A stretch of DNA of 64,000 nt. Origin: Elstera cyanobacteriorum. Its GTDB lineage: Bacteria; Pseudomonadota; Alphaproteobacteria; Elsterales; Elsteraceae. A program made the position numbers and the translations under genes. Location of the stretch: contig NZ_NOXS01000034.1 in NCBI RefSeq assembly GCF_002251735.1, forward strand, positions 124,376 to 188,375, read 5' to 3'. The notes below the pieces were generated by a model. That model was not told the origin of the DNA and ran no database searches. It saw only the letters and a program-made list of their open reading frames with translations. This document shows, piece after piece, positions 1 through 9,731 of this stretch (position 1 is the first letter of the stretch; the number at the start of each line of letters is the position of its first letter).

Positions 1-62
1 TGAAGGCCGAAATCGACAAATGGTCGCCGATCATCAAGGCGGCGGGGGTTTACGCGGATTAA
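1..62 (+). CDS. C-terminal end of a TctC-type tricarboxylate-binding protein (partial)
   Basis: Only the last 19 codons are in the window, reading from base 3 to a TAA at 60-62; the protein ends in WSPIIKAAGVYAD. This kind of ending (W-x-P-I-I-K-A-A-G) is typical of the periplasmic solute-binding subunit of tripartite tricarboxylate transporters. The placement just upstream of tctB and tctA, separated by a terminator, fits that assignment. The bulk of the gene lies outside the window, so the call rests mainly on context. Confidence 0.7.
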   Translation, partial: KAEIDKWSPIIKAAGVYAD

Positions 63-87
63 TCGGCCAAGGCCGCGTTGATCCTCG

Positions 88-114
88 GGGCGGGGGGAAA
101 CTCCCGCCCTTTTT
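88..114 (+). terminator. Rho-independent terminator after tctC
   Basis: A 7-bp perfect stem (GGGCGGG at 88-94, CCCGCCC at 103-109) with an 8-base loop is followed directly by five T residues. It sits 25 bases after the tctC stop and would let the abundant binding protein be expressed above the membrane subunits that follow. Confidence 0.8.
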
Positions 115-222
115 AATGAGAGACCTGACAGGGCGCGCTAGGCGCGGCCTTGTGGTTCCCTAACATCATACCGCCGCAACAAGGCGGATTTTGCGGACGC
201 ATAACCCTGGGAGGGGACGGGC

Positions 223-684
223 ATGGCTTTATCCATCCGCCATCCGAAAGACTTCCTGTCCGGCGTGATCTTCATCGCGCTCGGCCTGGGCTTTCTCTAT
301 ATCGCGCAAGATTATCGCATGGGCACGGCGACCCGCATGGGGCCGGGCTATTTTCCGTCGATCCTGGCAGGCATTCTAACCCTGATCGGCCTTACCACCA
401 GTTTGCGGGCCTTGTTCCGTGACGGCGAGAAGGTCGAAGGTTTTGCCTGGAAGCCGCTGGTTATTGTGCTGGTGGGCACGGTGCTGTTCGGCGTGCTGGT
501 GCGCGATGCTGGGCTGATCGTTGCCCTGCTGGCCTATATCGGTATCACGGCCACGGCCTCGATCTATTTCCACTGGCGGCCGACGCTGATGATGGCGGTC
601 GGGCTGACGGTGTTTTCCGTCATTATCTTCATCAAAGCCTTGGGCCTGCCGATCCCGATGATCGGCGCCTGGTTCGGCGCGTAA
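223..684 (+). CDS. tctB: Tripartite tricarboxylate transporter small membrane subunit TctB
   Basis: A 153-residue hydrophobic protein with four predicted membrane segments (about residues 15-32, 45-60, 75-110 and 122-145). It matches the small TctB subunit in size, in the early motif with R-M-G-P-G-Y-F-P, and in its place directly before tctA. TctB works with the large permease TctA and the periplasmic binding protein TctC to import tricarboxylates or other organic acids, driven by an ion gradient. The start at 223 follows a GGGAGGGG ribosome site. The substrate cannot be told from the sequence. Confidence 0.88.
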   Translation: MALSIRHPKDFLSGVIFIALGLGFLYIAQDYRMGTATRMGPGYFPSILAGILTLIGLTTSLRALFRDGEKVEGFAWKPLVIVLVGTVLFGVLVRDAGLIVALLAYIGITATASIYFHWRPTLMMAVGLTVFSVIIFIKALGLPIPMIGAWFGA

Positions 685-697
685 GGAGGCCCTGGGC

Positions 698-2200
698 ATG
701 GAACTTCTCGCTAATCTCGCGACCGGCATCGAAGCCGCGATCACCTTTCAAAATCTCCTGTACTGCCTGGGCGGGGTGCTGCTTGGCACGCTGATCGGCG
801 TGTTGCCGGGCTTGGGGCCGGTGGCGACCATCGCCATGCTGCTGCCCGCGACGTTTGCCCTGCCGCCGCTGTCCGCCCTGATCATGCTCGCGGGTATTTA
901 TTACGGCGCGCAGTACGGCGGCTCAACGACCGCCATTCTGATCAACCTGCCGGGTGAATCTTCGTCGGTCGTGACGGCGCTCGACGGCTATCAGATGGCC
1001 CGCCAGGGCCGGGCCGGAGCGGCGCTGTCCACGGCGGCGCTGGGGTCGTTCTTCGCGGGATCGGTGGCGACGCTGCTGCTGGCGGTTTTTGCGCCGCCGC
1101 TCGCCGAAATGGCGTTGAAATTTGGCCCCGCCGAATATTTCTCGCTGATGGTCTTAGGCTTGGTCGCCTCCGTCGCCCTCGCCCACGGCTCCTTGCTGAA
1201 AGCCATCGGCATGATCGTGCTCGGGCTGCTGCTCGGGCTGGTTGGGGCCGACGTCAACAGTGGCACGCCGCGCTTTACCTTCGATATCCCCGAACTCGCC
1301 GATAACATCAACTTCGTCGCCCTGGCGATGGGCATGTTCGGCGTCGGCGAGATCATCAAGAACCTCGAAAGCGAGGGTAACCGCGAGGTGATGATCAAGA
1401 AAGTGACCGGCCTGCTGCCGACGCGGGACGATTTCAAAGCGATCTGGAAGCCGGTGCTGCGCGGCACGGGGCTTGGCTCCATCCTCGGTATTCTGCCGGG
1501 CGGCGGGGCGATCCTCTCGTCCTTTGCGGCCTACTCGCTGGAAAAGAAACTGTCGAAGACGCCGGAACGCTTCGGCAAGGGTGCCATCGAAGGCGTGGCT
1601 GCGCCGGAAAGCGCCAATAACGCCGGGGCTCAGACCAGCTTCATCCCGATGCTAACCCTCGGCATTCCGTCGAACCCCGTGATGGCCTTGATGGCCGGCG
1701 CGATGATCATTCAGGGCATCCAACCGGGGCCGCTGGTGATGACCGAACAGCCGACGCTGTTCTGGGGGATCATCGTGTCGATGTGGATCGGGAATTTCTT
1801 CCTGGTCATCCTGAATCTGCCGATGATCGGCCTATGGGTGCGCCTGCTGACCGTGCCCTATCATCTGCTGTTTCCGGCGATTCTCGCCTTCTGCGGTATC
1901 GGGGTCTATAGCCTCAACAACACCAGTTTCGACGTGTTCCTGATGGCCGGGTTCGGCGTCGCGGGCTACATCTTCGCGAAACTGGAGTGCGAGCCTGCGC
2001 CCTTGTTGCTGGGCTTCATCCTCGGGCCGATGATGGAAGAAAATCTGCGCCGCGCCATGACCCTGTCGCGCGGCGATGCGATGGTCTTCGTCGAACGGCC
2101 GATCAGCGCGACCATGCTGGTGCTCTCGGCACTGGCCTTGATCGTCGTCCTCAGCCCCACGATCCGCAAAAAGCGTGAGGAAGCCTTCCAAGAGGAATGA
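698..2200 (+). CDS. tctA: Tripartite tricarboxylate transporter large permease TctA
   Basis: A 500-residue polytopic membrane protein, the usual TctA length. It shows the two glycine-rich repeats that mark the family: G-V-L-P-G-L-G-P near residue 37 and I-L-P-G-G-G-A near residue 265, plus the E-S-A-N-N-A-G stretch after the second. It begins 13 bases after tctB and is surely co-transcribed with it. It forms the transport pore; the ligand is set by the TctC partner. Typical TctA members end with a short charged cytoplasmic tail, as here. Confidence 0.93.
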   Translation: MELLANLATGIEAAITFQNLLYCLGGVLLGTLIGVLPGLGPVATIAMLLPATFALPPLSALIMLAGIYYGAQYGGSTTAILINLPGESSSVVTALDGYQMARQGRAGAALSTAALGSFFAGSVATLLLAVFAPPLAEMALKFGPAEYFSLMVLGLVASVALAHGSLLKAIGMIVLGLLLGLVGADVNSGTPRFTFDIPELADNINFVALAMGMFGVGEIIKNLESEGNREVMIKKVTGLLPTRDDFKAIWKPVLRGTGLGSILGILPGGGAILSSFAAYSLEKKLSKTPERFGKGAIEGVAAPESANNAGAQTSFIPMLTLGIPSNPVMALMAGAMIIQGIQPGPLVMTEQPTLFWGIIVSMWIGNFFLVILNLPMIGLWVRLLTVPYHLLFPAILAFCGIGVYSLNNTSFDVFLMAGFGVAGYIFAKLECEPAPLLLGFILGPMMEENLRRAMTLSRGDAMVFVERPISATMLVLSALALIVVLSPTIRKKREEAFQEE

Positions 2201-2277
2201 GCGTCTACTGCGTGTAAGGCTTGCCAGCCCCGATCAACTATGATCATGAAAGGGAGCATTTTAGGAGAATACGGGGT

Positions 2278-3324
2278 ATGGCAGCACCACGCGCGAATCT
2301 GAAGACCTTGGCCGAACATCTCGGCCTGTCGGTCACGACCGTCTCGCGGGCGCTGAAAGATGGGCCGGAGGTGCGCCCGGAGACGATTGCCAAAGTAAAA
2401 GCCGCCGCCGCCGAATTCGGCTATGTGCCGAATATCGGCGGTGTGCATTTGCGCACCGGGCGGACGATGAAAATCTGCTCGATCCTCTATGCACCCGAGG
2501 TTGGTGATTATGGCGACCCGGCGTTTTTGGCGCAGGTGGAGAGCCTGTCGAACGGGCTGGAGCCCGCCTTTTATAATCTGATGGTTTTGGCCCAAACGGC
2601 CGGGCAGGCGCCGCTCGATCCGGTGCGCAAGGTGCTCGACCAGCGCCTTGCCGATGCGGTGATTTTCTCGCGCACGCAGCCACAGGACGCGCGGGCGGCC
2701 TATTGCCTGGAGCGGGATTTTCCCTTCGTTAGTTTCGGGCGCACCGCGCTTCCCACCCCGCACGCCTATATCGATCATGACGACGAGGGGGCGGTCTTCG
2801 ATGCGGTGACGGCGCTGATCCGCGATGGTCACCGGCGGATTGCCCTTCTGAACCCGACGGGCGGTCTAACCTATCTTGGTTTGCGCGAGCAGGGTTACCG
2901 GCGCGCTTTCGAGGCGGCAGGCCTGCCTGTCGATCCGGCGCTGCTGCGGCTCGCTCCCCTCTCGGTTCGTGCGCATCGGGAGGCGGTCATGGCGCTGCTG
3001 GCGGAAGCGCCGAGCGTCACTGCCTTTGTGGGCGCCAATCAAATGTCGGTCGTCGGCGCCCTCGAAGCGATTGTCGAAACTGGGCGCGATACCGGGCGCG
3101 ATGGGCTGCGCGTCGTTGGTTTCGGCGGCATGCCATTCCGCATGCTGTCGGACCAAAAGGTGGTTTACTACTATCAGCCGCAGCGGCGCGTTGGGGCCCT
3201 GCTGGCGGAGCATTGTCTGGCGCTGCTGAACGGGGCGGACCCCGCGGGGCTGCAAACCGTACTGCCCTATACGCGGATCGAGGATTTGCGCCGCTTTCGC
3301 ATCAATGAGGAACTGGGCGAATAG
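2278..3324 (+). CDS. LacI-family transcriptional regulator
   Basis: A 348-residue protein with an N-terminal LacI helix-turn-helix (L-K-T-L-A-E-H-L-G-L-S-V-T-T-V-S-R-A-L near residues 8-26) and a periplasmic-binding-protein-like effector domain after residue 60. I chose ATG 2278 because AGGAGAA lies 8 bases upstream and the helix-turn-helix begins at once; an earlier in-frame TTG at 2221 would add 19 residues with no family similarity. It follows the tct genes in the same direction and may control them, but no operator was identified. The ligand is unknown. Confidence 0.88.
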   Translation: MAAPRANLKTLAEHLGLSVTTVSRALKDGPEVRPETIAKVKAAAAEFGYVPNIGGVHLRTGRTMKICSILYAPEVGDYGDPAFLAQVESLSNGLEPAFYNLMVLAQTAGQAPLDPVRKVLDQRLADAVIFSRTQPQDARAAYCLERDFPFVSFGRTALPTPHAYIDHDDEGAVFDAVTALIRDGHRRIALLNPTGGLTYLGLREQGYRRAFEAAGLPVDPALLRLAPLSVRAHREAVMALLAEAPSVTAFVGANQMSVVGALEAIVETGRDTGRDGLRVVGFGGMPFRMLSDQKVVYYYQPQRRVGALLAEHCLALLNGADPAGLQTVLPYTRIEDLRRFRINEELGE

Positions 3325-3363
3325 GCGTTTCCTAAGCGGGTTGAATTGGTCTAGGCTCCCGCC

Positions 3364-4920
3364 ATGACCGCGCCCGAGTTGACCCATAATCTGCCCGAAC
3401 TATCCGTCGGCCAATTGTCGAACGCGCTTCAGCGCACCGTGGAGAATGCTTTTCCGCGCGTGCGGGTGCGCGGCGAAATCTCCGGCTTTAAGCGCGCCCC
3501 TTCGGGCCATCTCTACCTCACCCTCAAAGACCCGGATGCGGTTCTCGGTGCTGTGTGCTGGAAGGGCGTCGCCGCCCGCCTGTCCATCCGGCCCGAAGAC
3601 GGGATGGAGGTGATTGCCACCGGTAAGTTGACCACTTTCGCCGGGCAGTCGAAATATCAACTCGTCATCGATCAGATGGAACTGGCCGGGCGCGGGGCGC
3701 TGCTGGCGCTGATCGAGGAGCGGAAGCGCCGCCTGGCCTCCGAAGGGCTGTTCGAGGCGGCGCGCAAGCGCCCGTTGCCGCTGCTGCCGCGCGTGATTGG
3801 CGTCGTCACCTCCCCCACCGGGGCGGTCATCCGCGATATTCTGCATCGGTTGAACGACCGTTTTCCGCGCCCCGTGCTGGTCTGGCCGGTGCTGGTGCAG
3901 GGGGAACAGGCGGCGGCGCAGATCGTCGCCGCGATCCGGGGCTTCAATCAATTGCCGGACGGCGGACCGATCCCGCGCCCGGATGTGCTGATCGTCGCGC
4001 GCGGGGGCGGGTCGATTGAAGATCTGATGGCGTTTAACGAGGAAGCGGTGGTGCGCGCGGCAGCGGCCAGTGCGATCCCGCTGATTTCCGCCGTGGGCCA
4101 TGAAACCGATACAACGCTGATCGATTTTGCGTCCGACCGCCGCGCCCCGACGCCGACCGCCGCCGCCGAAATGGCCGTGCCGGTGCGGGCTGAGTTGCGC
4201 CAGGCGGTGCGGGAGCGCGGGCAACGGCTCGATCAGGCCGCCGACCGTCTGCTACAGGACCGTAACTTACGCCTCGATGCCCTGGCGCGTGGCTTGACCG
4301 ATCCGCGCCGGGCGGTGGCGGAAGCCCGTCAGCGTTTGGCTGACCGGGATCAACGCTTGCAGCAGGCGATGCGTCAGCGGCTGGCGGTGCAGCGGGCATC
4401 GGTCGCGACCTTAGGCGCCCGCCTGCCGCATCCGCAGGCGCAAATCACCCTGGCGCGCAGCCGGTTTGTGGCCGAAGGCAAAGCGCTCGATCAGAGTGTG
4501 CAGCGGCAGGTTTTCGTCTGCGGGCAACGGCTCGACGGCTTGGCGGCACGCTTACGGGTCGAACCCCTGCGGCAAGAGTTAGGCCGTCAAGCCCAAGGGC
4601 TGCGGCAATTGGCGGATCGGTTGCCGGTGGCTTACGCGCAAATGCGCCGTCTGCGCGAGGACCGGCTGGGCGGCCTTGGGCGGTTGCTGGAGAGTTATTC
4701 CTATAAGGGCACGCTGGCGCGCGGCTTTGTTGTGCTGCGGGATGAGGCGGGGGCGCTGCTGTCGGGCCTCTCCGCGCTGCCCGCCGGGCAGCGGGTGGTC
4801 CTGGAAGCGCAAGACGGCACCCGCACAGCGGAACTGCTGGGGGAAGGCGCCCCGCCGCCGACGCGCCCGGCAAAACCCAAGTCCAAGGCGGCTGCCGCAA
4901 CCCAGGAGAGCCTGTTTTGA
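3364..4920 (+). CDS. xseA: Exodeoxyribonuclease VII large subunit
   Basis: A 518-residue XseA. The N-terminal OB-fold (about 15-110) carries the G-H-L-Y-L-T-L-K-D stretch, and the nuclease core shows [13 protein letters not shown] near 143 and R-G-G-G-S-I-E-D-L near 213-221, followed by a long coiled-coil region (about 280-450). With XseB it degrades single-stranded DNA to oligonucleotides in repair. No xseB is adjacent. The C-terminal tail is rich in Pro, Lys and Ala. The stop overlaps the TTG start of the next gene, so translation is probably coupled. Confidence 0.95.
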   Translation: MTAPELTHNLPELSVGQLSNALQRTVENAFPRVRVRGEISGFKRAPSGHLYLTLKDPDAVLGAVCWKGVAARLSIRPEDGMEVIATGKLTTFAGQSKYQLVIDQMELAGRGALLALIEERKRRLASEGLFEAARKRPLPLLPRVIGVVTSPTGAVIRDILHRLNDRFPRPVLVWPVLVQGEQAAAQIVAAIRGFNQLPDGGPIPRPDVLIVARGGGSIEDLMAFNEEAVVRAAAASAIPLISAVGHETDTTLIDFASDRRAPTPTAAAEMAVPVRAELRQAVRERGQRLDQAADRLLQDRNLRLDALARGLTDPRRAVAEARQRLADRDQRLQQAMRQRLAVQRASVATLGARLPHPQAQITLARSRFVAEGKALDQSVQRQVFVCGQRLDGLAARLRVEPLRQELGRQAQGLRQLADRLPVAYAQMRRLREDRLGGLGRLLESYSYKGTLARGFVVLRDEAGALLSGLSALPAGQRVVLEAQDGTRTAELLGEGAPPPTRPAKPKSKAAAATQESLF

Positions 4921-5720
4921 TCCGTTATCTGGCCGCTGGCGTTGCGCTGCTGCTCTCCACCGCAGCGGTGGCCTTCACCCTTGATGCACCGGTCGAACAG
5001 GGGCGGTTGGTCCGCGGGCAAACGGCGCCGGGGGCCCAGATTTTGCTGGATGGCAAGCCGCTGCCCGTCTCCGCCGCCGGGGCTTTCGTCTTCGGTCTGG
5101 CCCGGGACGCCAAGGGCAGCATCACCCTCAGCGAAAACGGCGTGGCGACCGTGCTGCCGATTGCAGCGAAAGTCTGGGATATTCAGAAGATCGACGGGTT
5201 GCCGCCTGCTAAGGTCAATCCTGACCCTGAAGGGATGAAGCGCATCCAGGCCGAAGCGGCGCAATTGAAAACCGTGCGGGCGCTGGTTAGCGATCTCACG
5301 GGGTTTGCCGAGGCGTTTCAATGGCCCGCCGAGGGGCGGATCAGCGGTATTTATGGCTCGCAGCGGATTTTGAACGGCGAGCCGCGCGCCCCGCACTTGG
5401 GCCTCGATATTGCCGGGCCGACGGGAACGCCCATCCGTGCCCCCGCATCGGGGAAGATCGTGCTGGCGGAACCCGATTTGTTTTTCACCGGGCGAACGCT
5501 GATTCTGGATCACGGCCACGGCGTCGCGTCGATCTTCGCCCATCTATCGGCAAGTTCGGTGACGGTAGGTCAGGCGATCCAAGCCGGGCAGGAAATCGGC
5601 CGGGTCGGGGCGACGGGCCGCGTGACCGGCCCGCACTTGCATTGGGGCGTCTATTGGGGCAGCGTCACGGTCGATCCGCGCCCGCTGCTGCCTTCCCAAG
5701 ACCCGACGCCGCTGCCGTAA
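4917..5720 (+). CDS. M23-family (LytM-type) metallopeptidase, exported
   Basis: A 267-residue protein with a signal peptide (residues 1-19, ending near A-V-A-F), an N-terminal beta-rich region, and a C-terminal LytM/M23 domain. Zinc ligands are visible: H160-x3-D164 and the H240-L-H242 motif, with a D-H-G-H-G stretch between them. All key residues are kept, so it should be an active peptidoglycan endopeptidase. The start is a TTG whose last two bases share the TGA stop of xseA, so the two genes look translationally coupled. Confidence 0.85.
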   Translation: MIRYLAAGVALLLSTAAVAFTLDAPVEQGRLVRGQTAPGAQILLDGKPLPVSAAGAFVFGLARDAKGSITLSENGVATVLPIAAKVWDIQKIDGLPPAKVNPDPEGMKRIQAEAAQLKTVRALVSDLTGFAEAFQWPAEGRISGIYGSQRILNGEPRAPHLGLDIAGPTGTPIRAPASGKIVLAEPDLFFTGRTLILDHGHGVASIFAHLSASSVTVGQAIQAGQEIGRVGATGRVTGPHLHWGVYWGSVTVDPRPLLPSQDPTPLP

Positions 5721-5727
5721 CCCGGAT

Positions 5728-6039
5728 TTAGGCTAAGGCGGCCAGCGCCGTCACGGCCCGTTCGCGGGCAGCGTGATAGCTGCGCGCGGTATTAGCAGCT
5801 TCCATCGCAACGCCAGCGATACGATCGCGCTGCCAGCCGGGCAGGGAATTGAAGGCGCGGCCGGCCGCCGCTTTGGCCTTGCCGTCCAAATCCTGTTCCA
5901 GCGCGCGGGAGAGCGTTTGATAGACCTTGCTCACCTCACCGACGACGGCTCCCGTCGCGGTCAGCAGGATCGTCATGGCCGACCGATCAGCTTCGGGGTC
6001 GATCAGGGTCGTATCGGAAACCAGTTTAAGATGCGCCAT
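5728..6039 (-). CDS. Hypothetical 103-residue protein
   Basis: A small soluble, Ala-rich, mostly helical protein with no signal peptide or membrane segment. A strong AAGGAGAAGGG ribosome site lies just upstream of its ATG at 6039. I do not recognise the family; the amphipathic helical pattern resembles short phasin-like or coiled-coil proteins, but no diagnostic motif is present. It is convergent with the M23 gene, with only seven bases between their stops. Confidence 0.6.
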   Translation of the reverse strand: MAHLKLVSDTTLIDPEADRSAMTILLTATGAVVGEVSKVYQTLSRALEQDLDGKAKAAAGRAFNSLPGWQRDRIAGVAMEAANTARSYHAARERAVTALAALA

Positions 6040-6171
6040 CGTCCCTTCTCCTTGCGGCGAATGAACGGACGATAGCGCATGTTTTCTGCGGTTTCTAGAG
6101 GATTTGTTAAAGTAATTTCTTACGAATTGAGCAACCTTGTATAACGCTTTGATGCAGAAAGGTTTTACCTG

Positions 6172-6669
6172 TTATACGGTTTCCTGACCGATTTCGGCAA
6201 GCCGGGTCTGCATCGCCATCTGCGACAGGGCATCGAGCCGCAGGGCCGCGAAAATCTTGACCCGATGTTCAAGCTGGCGGAAGGCCAATCGGTAGGCGTT
6301 CATTTGGGCGAGATCATCGCCTTCCGGAGCCAGGCCAACGGGATCGTCCACTTCCCAATGGGCGACGATGGGGCTGCCCGGCCATGCGGGAAGCGCCGTA
6401 CCCGGTTCGCCGACGATGAAGATGAAATCCATGACGGGGGAGGCGGCGGCGGCAAACTCGTCCCAGCTTTTGCTGCGCAGGGTATCGGCGGGTAGATTGA
6501 GCGAGGCGAGCAGGCGTAGCGCATAGGGATTGGGCGCGGCGGCCGGGGCGCTGCCGGCGCTATAGGCTTTAAACCGGCCCTTGCCCCATTCGTTCAGCAA
6601 GGCTTCGGCCATGATGCTGCGCGCCGAATTCTGCGAGCACAGAAACAGCACGTTATAGATTTTTTCCAT
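6172..6669 (-). CDS. arsC: Arsenate reductase ArsC / low-molecular-weight phosphatase family
   Basis: A 165-residue protein with the phosphatase P-loop C-S-Q-N-S-A-R right after the first strand (about residues 11-17), the thioredoxin-coupled ArsC/LMW-PTP fold. It probably reduces arsenate to arsenite or acts as a related phosphatase. The start at 6669 places the P-loop at its usual distance; a longer in-frame extension to 6750 has no family similarity. No arsR, arsB or acr3 gene is adjacent, so the arsenic role is inferred from the family only. Confidence 0.75.
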   Translation of the reverse strand: MEKIYNVLFLCSQNSARSIMAEALLNEWGKGRFKAYSAGSAPAAAPNPYALRLLASLNLPADTLRSKSWDEFAAAASPVMDFIFIVGEPGTALPAWPGSPIVAHWEVDDPVGLAPEGDDLAQMNAYRLAFRQLEHRVKIFAALRLDALSQMAMQTRLAEIGQETV

Positions 6670-6878
6670 TGGAAACCCCCTTCGGGCTGGCGTCGCGGGA
6701 CGGGCGACGCAAAGGGCGTAGCATTCCTTGATTGCCGATTGATGACGCATCCGTCAGCCGGGGCAGAAAAACGCCGCCGATGCAGGGCAGCGGCGGCGAA
6801 AGGCACCAAGGGACTTGCACATCATCCTACCGGGCACGGGTAAAGCCCGGCTTAACGGCGGGGGCGATTTTTCGGGGA

Positions 6879-7394
6879 TTAGCCGCGCCCGTGACCGTCC
6901 TTATGCAGCGCGCGCAGCTTTTCCTTCTGGTCGGGGGTCAGGCCGTCCATGACCTTTTTCATCGCGGCGCGGAAGGTATCGCGTTCGGCGCTGGTCATCT
7001 GTTCGCGGGTCTTGCCGCCGCGCGCCTTATCCAACTCGGCCTTTTGCTCCGGCGTCAGGATCTTTTCGAAGTCGGCCCGGCGTTGTTCCATGCGGTCGTG
7101 CATCGGCTTGCGGGCGGCATCGAGCTTGGCCTTTTGATCGGGCGTCAGGCTGGCCATCACTGCGTCATGGGCCTTGCGCATATCGCTGCGCGCGGCTTCC
7201 AGCTTGGCTTTTTGTTCCGGCGTCAGCACCTCGTCCATCGCCTTGCGATAGGCGTGAAACTCCCCGCGCGGTCCACCGTGCTGGGCAGCATGGTGCGGGG
7301 CGGGCTGCCCCGGGGAAGCGGGCGCCGGGGCCTGTGCCAGGGCGGCGGTGGCGAGCATGGTGGTGGCGGCCAGGGCGGTCAGAAAACGCTTCAT
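6879..7394 (-). CDS. Periplasmic LTxxQ (Spy/CpxP-like) protein
   Basis: A 171-residue exported protein: signal peptide 1-21 (ending A-A-L-A-Q-A), a His/Pro/Ala-rich linker, then four near-identical L-T-P-(E/D)-Q-K motifs about 30 residues apart in charged helices. Spy and CpxP are periplasmic chaperone or stress-sensing proteins with two LTxxQ motifs, and related proteins bind metals. The start at 7394 follows AAGAGAG; an in-frame ATG at 7415 would lengthen the signal peptide by seven residues and cannot be excluded. The C-terminus ends H-K-D-G-H-G-R-G. Confidence 0.7.
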   Translation of the reverse strand: MKRFLTALAATTMLATAALAQAPAPASPGQPAPHHAAQHGGPRGEFHAYRKAMDEVLTPEQKAKLEAARSDMRKAHDAVMASLTPDQKAKLDAARKPMHDRMEQRRADFEKILTPEQKAELDKARGGKTREQMTSAERDTFRAAMKKVMDGLTPDQKEKLRALHKDGHGRG

Positions 7395-7517
7395 GGTGGT
7401 GGCTCTCTTTTTCATCAGGTGAGGGATTATTGTGTGAGGCCTCGTTTTGGGATAGGGCGGCGCCCTGGCATTCATCCCCGGTCCGATCTGCGTTTCTTGC
7501 AGGATGGCTATGTAAGT

Positions 7518-7549
7518 CTTGATTGGCTGCTAGCCCCCAGCCCATCTAT
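7518..7549 (+). promoter_or_regulatory. Sigma-32-like heat-shock promoter for hslVU
   Basis: CTTGAT at 518-523 and CCCATCTAT at 541-549 (each plus 7000) match the heat-shock consensus CTTGAA / CCCCATnTa with a suitable spacer. The site is about 50 bases upstream of hslV, a classical heat-shock operon. It is a pattern match only. Confidence 0.55.
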
Positions 7550-7600
7550 CGAAGGGTAAGAGGCGGTGCCGATCCTGGGCCGCCCAAGGAATGAGACGCG

Positions 7601-8146
7601 ATGGATCACGCTCCCGATACCTGGTACGGCACAACGGTTCTGTGCGTGCGCAAGAACAACGAGGTCGTGCTGGCCGCCGACGGTCAGGTGACGTTCGGCA
7701 ATACGGTTCTAAAACATAACGCCCGCAAAGTGCGGCGGCTGGCGGACGGCGCGGTGATCGCCGGGTTCGCGGGGGCGACGGCGGATGCTTTCACCCTGTT
7801 TGAACGGCTGGAAGCCAAACTGGAAAAGCACCCCAAGCAGCTTACCCGCGCTTGCGTCGAGCTTGCTAAAGACTGGCGGACCGACCGCTATCTACGCCGC
7901 TTGGAAGCCATGATGGCGGTGGCGGATAAGGATGTGTCGCTGATTCTGACCGGCAATGGCGATGTGCTGGAGCCGGAAGACGGCGTGATCGGCATCGGTT
8001 CCGGCGGGCCGTTCGCTTTGTCGGCGGCGCGTGCCCTGATCGACGTGGACGGAATGGACGCCGAAACCATTGCGCGCAAGGCGATGAAAATCGCGGGCGA
8101 CGTTTGCATCTACACCAATCACAACGTGATCCTGGAACGGCTATGA
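7601..8146 (+). CDS. hslV: ATP-dependent protease proteolytic subunit HslV
   Basis: A 181-residue HslV (ClpQ). The catalytic N-terminal threonine of the mature enzyme is T11 in the motif Y-G-T-T-V-L, so a ten-residue propeptide must be removed; in E. coli only the Met is removed. Other family signatures are [10 protein letters not shown] and [14 protein letters not shown]. HslV forms a double hexamer with HslU and degrades misfolded proteins in the cytoplasm. Its TGA overlaps the hslU ATG. Confidence 0.96.
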   Translation: MDHAPDTWYGTTVLCVRKNNEVVLAADGQVTFGNTVLKHNARKVRRLADGAVIAGFAGATADAFTLFERLEAKLEKHPKQLTRACVELAKDWRTDRYLRRLEAMMAVADKDVSLILTGNGDVLEPEDGVIGIGSGGPFALSAARALIDVDGMDAETIARKAMKIAGDVCIYTNHNVILERL

Positions 8147-9456
8147 CCAATTTCAGCCCGCGCGAGATCGTCTCCGAACTCGACCGCTTCATCGTCGGCC
8201 AGCAGGACGCCAAGCGCGCCGTGGCCATTGCCCTGCGCAACCGTTGGCGCCGCCAGCATCTGCCGGAAGGCCTGCGCAACGAGGTTCTGCCCAAGAATAT
8301 TCTGATGATCGGGCCGACCGGGGTGGGGAAGACGGAAATCGCCCGCCGCCTCGCGCGCCTCGCCAATGCGCCCTTCATCAAGGTCGAGGCGACGAAATTC
8401 ACCGAAGTCGGCTATGTCGGCCGCGATGTGGATCAGATCGTCCGCGATCTTGTCGAAATCGCCATCGGCCTTGCCCGCGAAACCCTGCGCAAGGACGTGC
8501 AGGTGAAGGCGGAAGCCCGCGCCGAAGACCGGGTGCTCGACGCCCTGGTCGGCCAGAGCGCTTCCCCGGAAACCCGGCAGAAGTTCCGCAAGATGCTGCG
8601 TGAAGGCCAACTCAACGACCGCGAGATCGAGTTGGAAGTGCAGGATACGGCTCCCTTCCAAATGCCGGGCTTCGACATTCCGGGCATGCCGGGCGGCCAT
8701 GTCGGCGTGATGAACCTTCAGGACATGCTGGGCAAAGCCTTCGGCCAGGGTCGGACCAAGACCAAGCGCCTGACCGTGCAGGAAAGCCACACCGTCTTGC
8801 TGGCCGAAGAAGCCGATAAGCTGCTGGACGAAGATCAGGTGGTGCGCACGGCGATCACAGCGGTGGAGGAAAACGGCATCGTCTTCCTCGATGAAATCGA
8901 CAAGATCTGCGCCCGGTCGGAACGGACCGGCGGCGATGTGTCGCGCGAAGGCGTGCAGCGCGACCTGCTGCCGCTGATCGAAGGCACTTCGGTTTCGACC
9001 AAATACGGGCCGGTGAAGACGGATCACATCCTCTTCATCGCGTCCGGCGCCTTTCATATCGCCAAACCCTCGGACCTGCTGCCGGAGCTGCAAGGCCGCC
9101 TGCCGATCCGGGTGGAGCTGCAACCGCTGTCGGTCGAAGACCTGCGCCGCATTCTGACCGAACCGGAAGCCAGTCTGATCCGCCAGTACGAAGCCTTGAT
9201 GGCGACGGAACAGGTGACGCTGCGCTTCACCGATGAGGCGATCGACGCGCTGGCGGCCCTAGCGGCGGATATCAACCGTTCCGTCGAAAATATCGGCGCG
9301 CGGCGCCTGCATACGGTGCTGGAACGGCTGCTGGAGGATATCAGCTTCGATGCACCGGATAAGTCCGGCGCGACCGAGGAGATTACCGCCGCGCGGGTGG
9401 AAGAAAAGGTCGGCAGCCTCGCCAAAAAGGCGGATTTGTCGAAGTTCATCCTTTAG
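8143..9456 (+). CDS. hslU: ATP-dependent protease ATPase subunit HslU
   Basis: A 437-residue AAA+ unfoldase. The Walker A box G-P-T-G-V-G-K-T starts at residue 57, Walker B (I-V-F-L-D-E-I-D-K) lies near 250, and the I domain sits between them. It unfolds substrates and feeds them to HslV. The ATG at 8143 shares four bases (ATGA) with the hslV stop, so translation is coupled. The protein ends in the family's usual D-L-S-K-F-I-L tail. Confidence 0.97.
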   Translation: MTNFSPREIVSELDRFIVGQQDAKRAVAIALRNRWRRQHLPEGLRNEVLPKNILMIGPTGVGKTEIARRLARLANAPFIKVEATKFTEVGYVGRDVDQIVRDLVEIAIGLARETLRKDVQVKAEARAEDRVLDALVGQSASPETRQKFRKMLREGQLNDREIELEVQDTAPFQMPGFDIPGMPGGHVGVMNLQDMLGKAFGQGRTKTKRLTVQESHTVLLAEEADKLLDEDQVVRTAITAVEENGIVFLDEIDKICARSERTGGDVSREGVQRDLLPLIEGTSVSTKYGPVKTDHILFIASGAFHIAKPSDLLPELQGRLPIRVELQPLSVEDLRRILTEPEASLIRQYEALMATEQVTLRFTDEAIDALAALAADINRSVENIGARRLHTVLERLLEDISFDAPDKSGATEEITAARVEEKVGSLAKKADLSKFIL

Positions 9457-9470
9457 GGTCCGAACAATCG

Positions 9471-9499
9471 TTGACTCACGGGCTGACTGCCCTTATACG
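9471..9499 (+). promoter_or_regulatory. Sigma-70-type promoter for rpmH
   Basis: TTGACT (9471-9476) and TATACG (9494-9499) are separated by exactly 17 bases. The pair lies about 30 bases upstream of the rpmH start and just after the hslU stop, so the ribosomal gene does not depend on the heat-shock operon. Confidence 0.7.
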
Positions 9500-9529
9500 G
9501 ACAAGCCATTTTTCTCGGGAGTTCCCATC

Positions 9530-9664
9530 GTGAAGCGCACTTACCAACCGTCCAAGATCGTCCGCAAGCGTCGGCACGGCTTCCGCGCCCGCATGGCGAC
9601 CGTCGGCGGTCGCAATGTCCTGGCGAACCGTCGTAGCCAGGGCCGGAAGCGTCTGTCGGCCTAA
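9530..9664 (+). CDS. rpmH: 50S ribosomal protein L34
   Basis: A 44-residue, very basic protein beginning (V/M)-K-R-T-Y-Q-P-S and ending G-R-K-R-L-S-A, the canonical L34 sequence. The start is a GTG at 9530 preceded by CGGGAG. It is a structural protein of the large ribosomal subunit. It precedes rnpA, as in most bacteria, with a strong hairpin between them. Confidence 0.97.
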   Translation: MKRTYQPSKIVRKRRHGFRARMATVGGRNVLANRRSQGRKRLSA

Positions 9665-9682
9665 GGCCCGGACCATCCAGAT

Positions 9683-9719
9683 AAGGCGGCGGCGCCCGGC
9701 GCTGCCGCCTTCTGTTTTT
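9683..9719 (+). terminator. Hairpin with T-run between rpmH and rnpA
   Basis: AAGGCGGC (9683-9690) pairs with GCCGCCTT (9704-9711), the loop can pair further through GCGC/GCGC, and CTGTTTTT follows. It is probably a partial terminator that lets L34 be made in excess over RNase P protein and the downstream membrane-protein genes. Confidence 0.7.
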
Positions 9720-9731
9720 GGGGGATACCCC

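Noticed and set aside
9715-9731. GGGGGATACCCC before rnpA as a copy of the hairpin repeat
   Set aside because: Too short and is better explained as the end of the rpmH terminator and the rnpA ribosome-site region.
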